The notes under the pieces: generated by a model
Database searches by the model: none
What the model was told of the DNA's origin: nothing
What the model saw: only the letters and a program-made list of their open reading frames with translations
In this document: one piece after another, positions 18,525 to 29,700 of the stretch
How the letters are laid out: each line of letters opens with the position of its first letter
Numbering within the stretch: position 1 is the first letter of the stretch
Made by a program: the position numbers and the translations under genes
Source of the DNA: Azorinus chamasolen
Lineage: Eukaryota > Mollusca > Bivalvia > Cardiida > Solecurtidae
Direction: 5' to 3'
Length of the DNA: 64,000 bases
NCBI GenBank assembly: GCA_963576725.1
Contig: OY755252.1
Coordinates: 54,256,431 to 54,320,430 of the forward strand

Positions 18525-20199
18525 TCTTTGTTCCTGCCTGCTGATAAGGCATTGAATAATGTCATTATTATTTGACGATTACATTATATCGACATCTTGA
18601 AGCAGTTCCAGACCATGTCAAAAAGTGTGGGCAACTTGGAGCCGATATTAAAATTACACAACATAAACTTCCTACAATGTATTGGTTACCGAAACTACAT
18701 AAAACCCATATAAAGCGCGTTTCATTGCAAATTCTAGCTCTTGCACAACTTCTAAGTTGTCTATACTTTTAACTTCTTGTTTAACTAAGATAAAAGAACA
18801 TGTAAAAATCTATTGTGATAAGACTTATGAAAATTCTGGAATAAATCTATTTTGGTCTATTAAAAACTCCTCACCCATTTTCAGATTAAAAACACTTAAG
18901 AACAAAAGGTTTCTTCCATCCGCTATAAGCGCATACGATTTTTTTACTTTGTACACAACCCTTCAAACGTTTTCTAAATTTTATTATCGAAATTTACCAC
19001 TTATTAGTAAATATAATTGCAATCTACGGATGTTACTGCAACATGGCATTTCTCAACCAGACTTTTATGGGGATGTTATCTACAAACTTAGGAAAATTCG
19101 GGGTCATATCCATTTTCATGATTTGTTTATTAAACGCATTAAAACATTTAAGAAGAAAGGTTATGATCCCATTATATTGCAACGCACTGCATGTTTGGTT
19201 ATTGACCCTTTTACAGTCGGTAGCTACGCTTTCCTCTTTGCTTGCGCGATGGCAGGCCGAGGGTAGTACTCTATAATGGTATACAGTGCTCCCTCTCTAC
19301 AACGACACCCTTTGGGATACGAAGATTGTATGTGTTGTTCAGAGGGAGTCGTTATAGGGAGGGAAAATCAAACATAATTAGCTCGTTTGCATATCACCAG
19401 ATAAGGTGTATTTCGAGAACTAAAACCGTTATGTCTCAATCAAACCCTATGTTGTGACCACTCTTTAAAATCGTCACAAAGTGACGATTCTAAAGAGTGG
19501 TTACAACATAGGGTTTGATGGATGCATATAGAAAATACGATGGAAAAACGTTGTTTCTAGAGCCTTGTTGTTTCGGAAACAGTGACATGCGTTGTTGTAA
19601 GGAGGGAATCGTTATTGAGAGGGCCGTTGTAGGGAGGGAGCACTGTACTCTTAAACTCGGATACGGGATGAGCTTACCAGACTCATGTATTACTTTTTCC
19701 TTAACGTCTTACCTGCAGGTGCTCTGACTTCAGCAAAGTCATTGAGTACATATTTGACTTATTGTCACAGTTATTAAGCTATGTTTTACATGTCCTGTGT
19801 TCACCGTCGTCTATGTTGTGGGTAAGTCCGGCGGGGATACCTTTATTTACACTATTTGTAAAGCTAGGGTGACTTTGAGAGAGGTGTGAGGTTAGGACGT
19901 CCGTAAACCGGTTTAAACCCCCAGTGGCGTTTTTGCTACTGACCGTGCCAAGGCGGTACTCTCTTTGTCACCCTTCCTTTTGTTTGCCTTACGTCTTTGT
20001 GCTTGTGATTTTGTTCACGTGTGGAGTGTTTGTCTCTAGTTCTTGTGTGTCTGTTGATGTTTTCTTGTGTTTATCTCGTGTGTGAGTGTGCGTTTGGGTG
20101 TGTGCATGTGTGTGTCATGCTGTCTATCGGTGTTTTGGTGGTGGTTGCGTCTTGTGTGTGACTTTGCCTGCTTGACTTTACTACTTTTCCATTTACAAG
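18525..20199 (+). mobile_element. Naiad-like Penelope element, plus strand, internally deleted, with M6 insertion
   Basis: Starts at VPADKALNNVIII, then TGA (18573-18575), RLHYIDILK. A frame from about 18757 goes from KEHVKIYCDKTYENSGINLF to FTLYTTLQ and then straight to TFSKFYYRN, so motifs including YxDD are deleted. The tail FTVGSYAFLFACA ends at 19266. M6 (19282-19647) lies inside the SECIS region. The 3' UTR with CGGGGATACCTTTATTTACA and TGTGTGTCATGCTGTCTATC ends at TTTTCCATTTACA near 20199. Confidence 0.85.
19282..19647. mobile_element. M6 transposon inserted in a Penelope SECIS
   Basis: TACAGTGCTCCCTCTCTACA at left and GGAGGGAGCACTGTA at right, TA duplicated. The uninterrupted site GGTATACTCTTAAAC is present at 37165-37179. 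Its centre (19437-19520) is an M5-like palindrome. Confidence 0.9.
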
Positions 20200-20579
20200 C
20201 TTAATCCAGAAAGTGTTTGCCAGAGAAAAACATCATTTCTCGCTTGTAATGCTGAAAAAGATTTCTTTACTGACGAGCCGATGAAATATTACACCAATTG
20301 GTCTTGCTTAGAAGTTTGTGAATCACTAACCTACCTTCTGGATAACATATTTGTACGTTATGGGAATGCTATACTCGTATAGCGTCAGGTAATTGGTATT
20401 CCTATGGTTTCGAATCGTGCACCACTTGTCGCAGATTCATTTTTGTACTGCTATGAGAGAGACTTCATGTTGAGTTTGAACCCACAATCACAAGAAGATG
20501 TCATAAATGCCTTCCATGATACTTCTCGATATTTGGATGATACATGTATTTTCAATTTAGATAACCCTTTTTTGATGCG

Positions 20580-21221
20580 TTGATTCCTACCATTTACCCA
20601 AAAGAACTCAAATTGAATAAAGCTAACCTTTCCGACACTTGTGCGGATTTTCCCGATCTAGACCTTAAAACTGACAATGGAATAATTTCTTCTAAAATTT
20701 ATGACAAAAGAGATGATTTTGATTTTAATGTTGTAAATTTCCCTAACCTTGATGGAGATGTTCCCCGTGCACCAACTTACGGGGTTTATATATCTCAACT
20801 TATTCGTTTCGCTAGAGCTTGTTCTTCTGTTGACGATTTTAACAATCAAAATCTCATTTTAGCTGAAAAGCTGCTTAAGCAAGGTTATAGATATTATAAA
20901 CTAAAAAACAAAACATTCTCTAAATTTTATTATCGAAATCTCTCACCTATTGGCAAGTACATATGTAATCTAAAGGCACTTCTGCTACACGGTGTTTCAC
21001 ATCCTGAATTTTATGGTGATGCGATATACAAACTTCGTAAAATTATTGGACATACCCATTTTCTGACTTTGTTCACTAAATACATTAAAAAATCATTAAA
21101 AAGGGATATGATCCTATGGTACTACAACATACTGCATGTCTGGTTGTCAACCCTTTTACAGTTGACAATCACGCTGGCCTCTTTGCATGTACGCCGACAA
21201 GAAAGATTTAGTACTCTATGA
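20580..21221 (+). pseudogene. C-terminal RT part of plus-strand Penelope element
   Basis: 213 codons of RT thumb: SSKIYDKRDDFDFNVVNF, YGVYISQLIRFARACSSVDD, KFYYRNLSPIGKY. The frame shifts near 21090, so the end LHVRRQERFSTL is not the original C-terminus. Confidence 0.82.
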
Positions 21222-21263
21222 AGGCGACCTCTTAAATCCGGAAACAGAAAGAGGACGTCTGAT
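21218..21263 (+). promoter_or_regulatory. SECIS-like hairpin, clearest copy
   Basis: ATGA at 21218-21221; AGGCGACCTCTT pairs with AAGAGGACGTCT in 11 of 12 positions (one A:A, one wobble). The apical loop opens with AAA, and TGAT closes the quartet. GTAC on both sides can form the lower helix. The geometry (about 12 bp from ATGA to AA) is that of eukaryotic SECIS elements. Confidence 0.75.
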
Positions 21264-21528
21264 AATTGTACCATCTCGTTTTTGTCGTACCCTTTATTAC
21301 TTTTCTACAGTTACTCTGTTTGCAGCTCAATCATTGAGTACACTAGCGATAGGTGGATACAGTTACTTCACTTAAATATGTTTTCGTTTTACATGCACTT
21401 TACCACTATATTTGCCATCGCGGTTGTTATAGATTAGTCGGAGAGGGGATACATTTATTTACACTGTTTGTTTTTTAGGGTGGGGATGGAATACGTGTGA
21501 GTTTGGGCGCCCAAAAACCGGTTTAAAA

Positions 21529-21757
21529 ATTCTGAAGGGAGGTGATCCCCCGAAAGCAAAACTTGCAACACAAAAAGAGAAAATTGCAGACTCGGTTTTA
21601 TTGAGTCTGTTCATGAGCAGTAATTGAAAGTGCAACACTGCTCACGCCCCCTAGCACCGGCTTAAGCGGTATTCAATTTTCAGAACAAGAAGTACTGAAA
21701 TTCATGATCTCGAAGGACCAGAAGGTATATCAACACTGAGAATGAAGTACCTCCAGT
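21529..21757. mobile_element. 230-bp insertion in a Penelope 3' UTR
   Basis: Present between GGTTTAAA and CTCCAGTGAC; the related sequence at 25765-26175 runs through this point without it. Contains CACTGCTCACGCCCCCTAGC. Family unknown, no clear ends. Confidence 0.65.
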
Positions 21758-21916
21758 GACTTGTTACTGACCGTTCCAAGGCATTACTTCCATCTTCCTC
21801 CTATTGTATGTTTGTTTTGCCTTTGTGTGTCTCTTTGTGTCTTTTATTTACATGTACATTTTACTGTTTATTGTGGTGCTGTTTGGGCGTGTGTGTGTGT
21901 TTTGTATGCGGTGAGT

Positions 21917-22600
21917 CTTGAAGATTCCCTCTTAAACCCGTTTACGGAGGGAGGAAATTAGATATTTGTATTTTGCCAGTTCTGTCGTACCCCAAATGAC
22001 TTCTCCACAGCTGCTCTGACCTGAATAGTCATCGAGTACATGTCTACGATGTCACGTTTATTCTTTTTCAAACAAAACAGTTGTGCATGCTTAATATCCA
22101 CTAGTAGTTGTATCTTCTTGCGATTTATCTTTTATTAAATGTCGGTGTAGAAGTGTTTCAAATAGTTTTCCCGTACTTTTAAATTATGACGTCATTTACA
22201 TGATGACGTCGCTTGTTTACCTCTAACATTTATTTTCAAATCATTTTCATGTTGGCAGACATCGTTATGCATGTTGTGGAGTTGTCTGGAGGGGGAATTT
22301 TATTTACATTTTGACTTTGGTGAAAGTGGGATAAGGACGAGGTTGGGTGCCCGTAAACCAGGTTTAAGTCCCCCAGTAGCCCTTTTTTTTGGCTGCTGGC
22401 CGTACCAAGGCGGCACTCCTGCTTTCAGCCTACGGTCAATTTTGTTGTTTAATATGCTTAATGTTTAATGTGTTTCGTCTTGATATTCGTCCTGCTATGT
22501 TTTGTCTTGTGGCTTTACCGTTTCTTGTTAGATGGTGTTTGGTGCGGTGTCATTTCGTGTGTGGCTCTCCCTGTTTGACTATTTTTCCATATTAACATGT
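21917..22600 (+). mobile_element. Penelope 3' UTR piece, inverted twin of 16425-17095
   Basis: Starts TTGAAGATTCCCTCTTAAAC (SECIS with ATGA changed to TTGA) and ends CTATTTTTCCATAT. Word-for-word similar to the reverse complement of 16425-17095; no RT upstream, so a solo 3' end. Confidence 0.85.
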
Positions 22601-22699
22601 ACTTTTATATTAAGTTGCTGAAGTGGATGGAAAATACACGGCTTTCACGTGACGTCAATTAACCACACGGATAGATAGAAACTTGTACGAGGTAGGATA

Positions 22700-22770
22700 A
22701 TAAACAACTACCTGCTTTTAAAGATATGTATGAGTATTCATAAAGTGTTCACTTTAGAGAGGTTTACAGA
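22700..22770. mobile_element. M4 right-end fragment
   Basis: ACTACCTGCTTTTAAAGA and CACTTTAGAGAGGTTTACAG. Confidence 0.5.
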
Positions 22771-23052
22771 GTCAGAGGAACCCCGATATCTCAAACTTGG
22801 ATATAACTCGAATAAAAAATCCCCTCTTTTCCATAATTTGTAATACAACGTTGCTCTAAAATTCAGCTTCATATGCAGGTCGCAAGTAATGCTGAAAGCT
22901 GCTACATGAGCTTTCGGCATTTGCTTTCGACCTGCATTAAGCTGTCACGGCGAGATAGTTTCCCAAGTTAGATGTAGGCTGACTCGAACATCCGTTATCT
23001 CGATGTAATTTGTAAGATCTCTTAAAGTTCGAGATATCGGGATTCCATTGTA
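22768..23052. mobile_element. M3 transposon
   Basis: CCCGATATCTCAAACTTGG, core GAAAGCTGCTACATGAGCTTTC, right end GATATCGGGATTCCATTGTA. Confidence 0.75.
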
Positions 23053-23248
23053 CTTGGTGTATGCAATGACACATTTTTCCTTATTTCCTCGTTTCCAGTG
23101 TCAATTTCGAAGATCCTTTATTTCAATTTCATAGCAATTTCGAAGACCGTTTATCTCGGTTCCTGTGTGAAATTTGAAATTGTTTCATTTTCAGATTCTG
23201 AGATCGTTTATATCAATCCCAGCATCAACTTCCATCAACGTCAATTTA

Positions 23249-23421
23249 AACAATTTCAAGAATAGCTTCTTTATTTCCCCACTAAACTCTGTAGTGTGGC
23301 CACTCTTTAGAATCGTCTCGATGAGACGATTCTACAGAGTGGTCACAGACTCACAGTATAGGATTTAGTGAAGAGATGACGATTTTACTATTTGTGTACG
23401 CACTTTTATCTGTAGCTGTGG
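23249..23421. mobile_element. M5 transposon downstream of gene 2
   Basis: TTCTTTATTTCCCCACTAAAC, palindrome AGAATCGTCTCGATGAGACGATTC, tail GTACGCACTTTTATCTGTAG. Ends 50 bp before the gene 2 stop. Confidence 0.8.
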
Positions 23422-23470
23422 AGTTCGAAGTTCGAGTGTGACATTCCTGTGTCAATTTCTCGTTTTAGTA

Positions 23471-23724
23471 CTAAATTTGATGGTTCGTCTCATTTCCAAT
23501 GTCAATTTCGCAAAGCCCTTTAAAGGTGTAAAAGATGTCTGGCGCGCATGTTGCATATTTTGCAACAAAACTCTGGTACAAAATATTCACGAACGCGTAC
23601 ATGCAATTAATGCCTTTCCTGGGAAACCTGCTTGGCGTGATCCAGTCTTCAACCAGCGAACCATCAGTCCACATCCAGACATTTTGTTCAGTTTGTCTGG
23701 CACCTAACCATACTTGATAGAAAT
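23471..23724 (-). CDS. Gene 2 exon 6: end of C-type lectin domain and stop
   Basis: Acceptor atttacag, then VWLGARQTEQNVWMWTDGS, NCMYAF, ATCAPD, GLCEIDIGN and TAG at 23471-23473. There is no EPN/QPD or WND. A short tail follows the last CTLD cysteine. Confidence 0.85.
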
Positions 23725-26700
23725 CTGTAAATAAAACCAATTCAAATTCACAAAGTAGATTCAAGAACTAAGGCATGAGAATATATGTGATATTTACAAG
23801 GAAATACAAATACAGTTCCATAATATTATATCGAACTAGGATAACTCGAACTTGGGGTTTACTCGAAGTAAAAGTTCGGTCCTTCCAAAATTTACAATCC
23901 ATAACTGTTCTGTAAAATATTACAAATGCTCTATTTATCACAATGGTTTCAAACTGCAAAATTCTAAAATGTTCCTTTTCTCTAGTTAATGTTCCTTTTC
24001 GGTAGATTTATTCAAAGAGACTGTATCTAAAAATAGCATATGGGGTAATGAGTTAAACAGATAAGATGCGTAAATAAAAATATTTTAAAAACAAGATGTG
24101 TTTGTGAAACACTATGCCCCTCATATATTTGACCTCTGACCTTGAAGGATGACCCTGACCTTGACAGCCACCCCTCAAAATGTGCGGCTTTATGAGATAC
24201 ATATGCATGCCAAATATCAAGTCTCTATCTGTACTGACTCAAAAGTTAAGACCAATGTTAAAGTTGCGTTAACGTTACAAAGAAACAGCCAATTTGACCT
24301 TTGACCCTGAAGGATGACCCTGACCTTGACATGTCACCTCTCAAAATGTGCAGCCCCATGAGAACACAAGCATGCCAAATATCAAGTCTCTATCTCTACT
24401 GGTCCAAAAGTTATGGCCAATGTTAAAGTGGGTGATTTGACCCATATACTTGACCTCTGACCTTGAAGGATGAACTTGACCTTGACATGCCACCCCTCAA
24501 AATGTGCGGCTTTATGAGATACGTATGCATGTTAAATATCAAGTCTCTATCTGTACTGGCTCAAAAGTTATGACCAATGTTAAAGTTGCTGACAAACAAA
24601 CAGACAAACAGACAGACAGGGCAAAAACAATATGCCCCCAGATCTGATCTAGGAGGCATAATAACTGAGGGGCATAATAACTCCTTTATTTCTCCTCCAT
24701 GTTGTGGCCACGCTCTTTGAGGCATTTATCCGTTGCTCTGTATTTAGTCGTACCGTTAAGCCAGTGTATGAATACTTACGTTTCTCCTTGACAAGTACAT
24801 TAAACGCATTTGAAATACTTCCTTGTTCTTCTTGTGTTTCTATTACGGCAAGATGTGACGTGGAATACAAATTCTGACACACTTTCTGAAAACAATGCAA
24901 TAAAACTTGATTAATATTAATTTTGCTTTAACCAATTGGTTCCCTGTGGTCATTTAATAGGACACGGGCAAACAGTCTAGATACGGCTCCTGAAGAAGTC
25001 CTCTGATCAAGATCTGCACACTTTGCTAAGTCTATCGATGTCAGTGGCTTATAAAAGCAAACATTTGTTTACTGTGCCTCCTCAATATGAACAATGGGTG
25101 GATTCTAATAAGAAGATCTCTACCGGATTTCCTTAACACTTCCCTTCTTAAAAACATTTTTTCATGCACTGCAAACAAATAGACCAAACTCAGAAGTCTC
25201 TTAAGCTATTCCTACCCATTTACGCGTTTTTCTACGCGTAAGAAACGCGTAGTGAACGGTTAACGAACGGTTAACGAACGGTTACACTATAAACGGTTTA
25301 AACGCGTTAAACGCGTAAAGAAACGATTATATCAGAGAAGTTGCGGTTGGTGCGTCAGTTTAGCGTTTCATGCGGAGATTTCGGATCTTACCGATTCAAA
25401 ATCCTCTAGGAGCTTTCTGCACGACTTTTACCCTGCATTAAGCAGCCACCTGCCTAAAAGTATTTAAATTATTCTTAACTAATATTCCGGTTTAGAGAGG
25501 TTTTACATGTACATGTACATGTCTTAGCTATAACAATGTGACCGCGTATGGCATGCTAAATATATACAATTGATCCTAGTTGGCTGCAATTTTCAAAGAT
25601 ACTCTTCTGCCGATTCTGATTATTAACGCATAAAATGTAACTACATGTATACACCAACACGACAGTGCCGGTTTATCAAATAATCTGCATCAACGGACGT
25701 TGTAGCAACATTTAATGTCGCACCGACACTAAATGTTGCACTTGACGTTATATATCGCAAGACTTATGTTGTACCCTTTATTACTTTTCTGCAGTTACTC
25801 CGTTTGCAGCTCAGTCATTGAGTACACTAGCGATAGGTGGATACAGTTTGTTTCACTTAAATATGTTTCCGTTTTATATGCACTTTACCACTGTATTTGC
25901 CATCGCGGTTGTTGTAGGTTAGTCGGAGAGGGGATACGTTTAGTTACACTGTTTGTCTTTTATAGTGGATGTGGAATAAATTTGAGGTTGGGCGATCCTA
26001 AACCGATTTAAATCCCAAGTGACATTTATCAATGACTGTTCCAAAGCGGTACTTCCATCTTCCCCCTATTGTTTGTTTGTTATGACTTTGTGCGTCTCTT
26101 TGTGTCTTTTACATACATGTACATTTACTTTTTTTCGTCTTGGTTCTGTTCGGGCGGCTGTGTGTTTTGTATGCGATGTTTCCTGCACGACTCATACATG
26201 TACCTTTACGCTAAATGTCGGAACCAACGCTGAATGTCGCTAAACCTCCTGATGCTATATGTCGCATATGTAACTCCAAATGTCCCAACAAATTGTACTG
26301 TCGCTATATGTCGCAACGTCAACGCAAAATGCCGTACTCCTTTATAAGCACTCTTTAGTAGTATTACTGCCCTATTTTAAGCACACGATGTATCTCGGAA
26401 CAGTGGTCCTTTGATTGGTAAGGTAATCGACGATAAAAACAAATGACATAAAAACGAGTATCACAATTCCCATTTTCAGCATTTCATTTTGACTTTCATC
26501 TTTGATCTGATTAGCTAATGTCTCTTATGCATGTTTCAAAATTAGAAATATATACAAATGTAACTACATGAAACATGAAAAACTATCGCATACATAGCTA
26601 TGGGAATTCGATGTTGCAAACAGAAATGGAGTACAGCAAACCCCTCAAAAGCGATAACATAATGAATACACGTGCTGATTAATAAGAGCAGGTGGTTGCT

Positions 26701-29700
26701 TAATGCAGGTCGTAAGTAATCCAGATGGTTCCTATGGGAGCTTTCTGCATAACTTTCATCCTGCATTAAGCTATCAAATGCCTTTAAGAACAAGAATTAT
26801 ACATTTTGTGGCCACTATAGAGAGGTTTTACTCTTATAATATAACTCAGAGTAACTGATAAAATTGCATACACAAGTACTAAAATCCTCATTTCTCCACC
26901 AAACTCTCCTCGAGACGATTCTAAAGAGTGGTTACAACATATGGTTTGTTTGCGAACTAAGGAAGTTATTCTCGAAACTGTTTTACTGTACGCATTTTAT
27001 CCGGACCTCAGTTACCTGTGCGCCCTCCCATCGTACTCTGTCTTCCGTTATTCTGTAGCATGAACGATAAATCAGGGTCCAGCCAAAGCGACAAGGGTCT
27101 GTAAAAATATTGATCTGCTGATTAACCCATTCCCTGATATTGACGACTTTTGACGACTCTGTAGAAGTCACTTTGTGAAACCATTGTGATAAGTAGAGCA
27201 TTTGCTCCTATAGGAGCAAATGCTCTATTTATCACAATGGTTTCATATTACGAAATTCTAAAATTTTCCTTTTCTCTAGTTAATGCTCCTTTTCGGTAGA
27301 TTTATTCAAAGTGGTTGGATCTAAAAATAGCCTATGAGGTATTGGGTTAGTACTCGCCGATCACGCTGTGAAGGTTCCCACGTGATGGTCGACCAGGACA
27401 GACCATCGTCGATGATTTATACATAACCTTATGGAGACAATACAGTTTAGCAAGCAGTTAAGCCAGACAAGGCCAGCCAACTGATAAAGGTTTTATACAT
27501 TGTTTGTCACATTGTTTTGACTAATCATTTTGTAATCTAAGATTTTAATAGTATTTACCCTTATAAAATGTCATATCTAGACAAAGACACTGGTCTGGAT
27601 ATACAGTACATTGACTGCAAACCTACAGCCCATACATTGGCCTTTACCTAAACCCAAAAAAGCCCGCCATGTCAGAATCTAATCGTGATTTTTAATCGAT
27701 GATCGAGCGTGAACATGTTCCGATGATCGAGTAAATATTTCGGGTCCGATTGCCGACACTAGTAAAAACAGCAAGCAAAATAGGAAAAGCATTTTGCCAG
27801 ACTTTGTTCGGTATACTTACGATTGACAGAACAACAGATAAAGGTGCGTACTCAAATTCTAAAGTCGTCCCTTCTCCGTCAGACCCTATGTTGTGATCAC
27901 TCTTTAGAGTCGTCTTTTCAAGACGATTCTAAAGAGTGGTCACAGCATAGGGTTTGGTGGATAAATAAAGAAGTTATTCTTGAAAATGTTTTAATTTACA
28001 ATGAAGAAAATATTCCAAAATAGGGAATTAATATATTACATAAATACTTAAACTGCTCTGATCTAATAGTTCGACCACTAAGGGCCTTTGTCAAAGATTA
28101 TCATGTCAAAATACACGTCACATTTTTGTTACATGCATTCAGCCATAAAATCAAAGAGAATAATCCTTTCTCTTTGATTTTATGGCTGAATGCATGTAAC
28201 AAAAATGTGACGTGTATTTTGACATGATAATCTTTGACAAAGGCCCTTAGTGGTCGAAATATTAGATCAGAGCAGTTTAAGTATTTATGTTTTAATTTAC
28301 ACATCAGATCTGGACATCTGGCTAATACAACCCTGTTTACAATGACGTTAAATGCTTAATTAATGCTTATGGAGTAAAATGTTAACTCATTCTCTCCAAC
28401 TGACGCATTTTGAAGCCTCTGTAAAAGGCACGTTTTGGAACCATTGCGATAAATACCGGTAGAGCATTTGCTCCATAGGAGCAAATGCTCTATTTATCAC
28501 AATGGTTTCAAAACTACACGATTGTAAACATTTCCTTTTCTCTAGTAAATGCTCATTTTCGGTAGCTTTATTCAAAGAGGATGTCTAAAAATAGCCTTTG
28601 ATGGATTGAGTTAATGAGCATAATTATCGTTTGTTAGATGCCCGAGATTCACTTACATGTATGTTCTATAGCCCACGTGCCGTCTTCTGTACATGTGATC
28701 TTGGCGCTCCTAGTTCCAATGTTAACTTGAACACTGTTGTTAATGGAGTACATATTGCCCTTGACAGACGAATATGATGGCGGTCCACATTCTGTTGGAA
28801 GAAACACACAGTTAAGAAAAACAAATGTTACTTTATCACAATGGTTTCTCAAAACTGCACAATTATATATTTCCCTTTGTTGTACTAGATGCTCCTTTTC
28901 AGTAGATATATTCAAAGAGGTTCTGTCTAAATATAGCCTATAATGGAATACGTCTTAAATGTCTTGAAGTATGAGGCAATAATCTAAAATAGGTATTTGA
29001 GGTAATATGCCTTAAATAGCCCATGAGGGCACGGATTAAGACAGGCTTTGATACTATTTTCAAAGTTCGGTTTAGAGTGGTGTAACAGTTTAGAGTGGTG
29101 TAACAGTTCAGAGTGGTGTAACAGTTTAGAATGCTGTAACAGTTTAGAGTGGTGTAATAATAACATCTAGAAAGTAGTAATGTTTAAACAAATACTATAA
29201 AACCTGTAAGTAACACCTGTCTTAAGCGACCATTAAAACATATCTGAATCTGGATCTATAAGACAGGTGACAATCTAATAAACAAAATAAACTCAAACTA
29301 GAGCTTGCTGTTTTTCTCTTACCCTACATTACACAACCACCTACCTTTAAGAATCCTTTGTTCAATAAATGATTTGTCGCTTGGTTCTACTGTATAATGA
29401 TGTACAGCAATACTGCTACTTCTTGGTCTAAACGGCCGGTGGTAACTTATTGCAGGCCGAAAATTATGCAGTAGTGAAGTAAAGTAAAACCCTCTTAAAC
29501 AACCGCGTATTGAATATACATGCTGATTGGTAAGAGCACGTGGTTCCTTAATGCAGAACGAGGCTAATGCAGCAAGCTCCTATGGGAGCTTTCTGCATTA
29601 CTTTCGTCCAGCATTAAGCAATCAACTGCGTTTAAAATCACCTATGTTAATTTATAATGTGTTCCCTTTAGAGATGAATACAGAACTGTGTAAGCAATAT

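Larger units (their letters stand above)
20200..21916 (+). mobile_element. Naiad-like Penelope element, 5'-truncated, plus strand
   Basis: Begins in the RT at VFAREKHHFSLAC. It has CYERDFMLSLNPQSQED, SRYLDDTCIFN (YLDD intact) and, in a shifted frame from 20580, IPTIYPKELKLNKANLSD through KLLKQGYRYYKLKN to the stop at 21219-21221. It includes a TAG near 20379, in the GNAILV segment. The SECIS-like hairpin is at 21218-21263, then 3' UTR interrupted by a foreign 230-bp piece (21529-21757). Confidence 0.85.
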
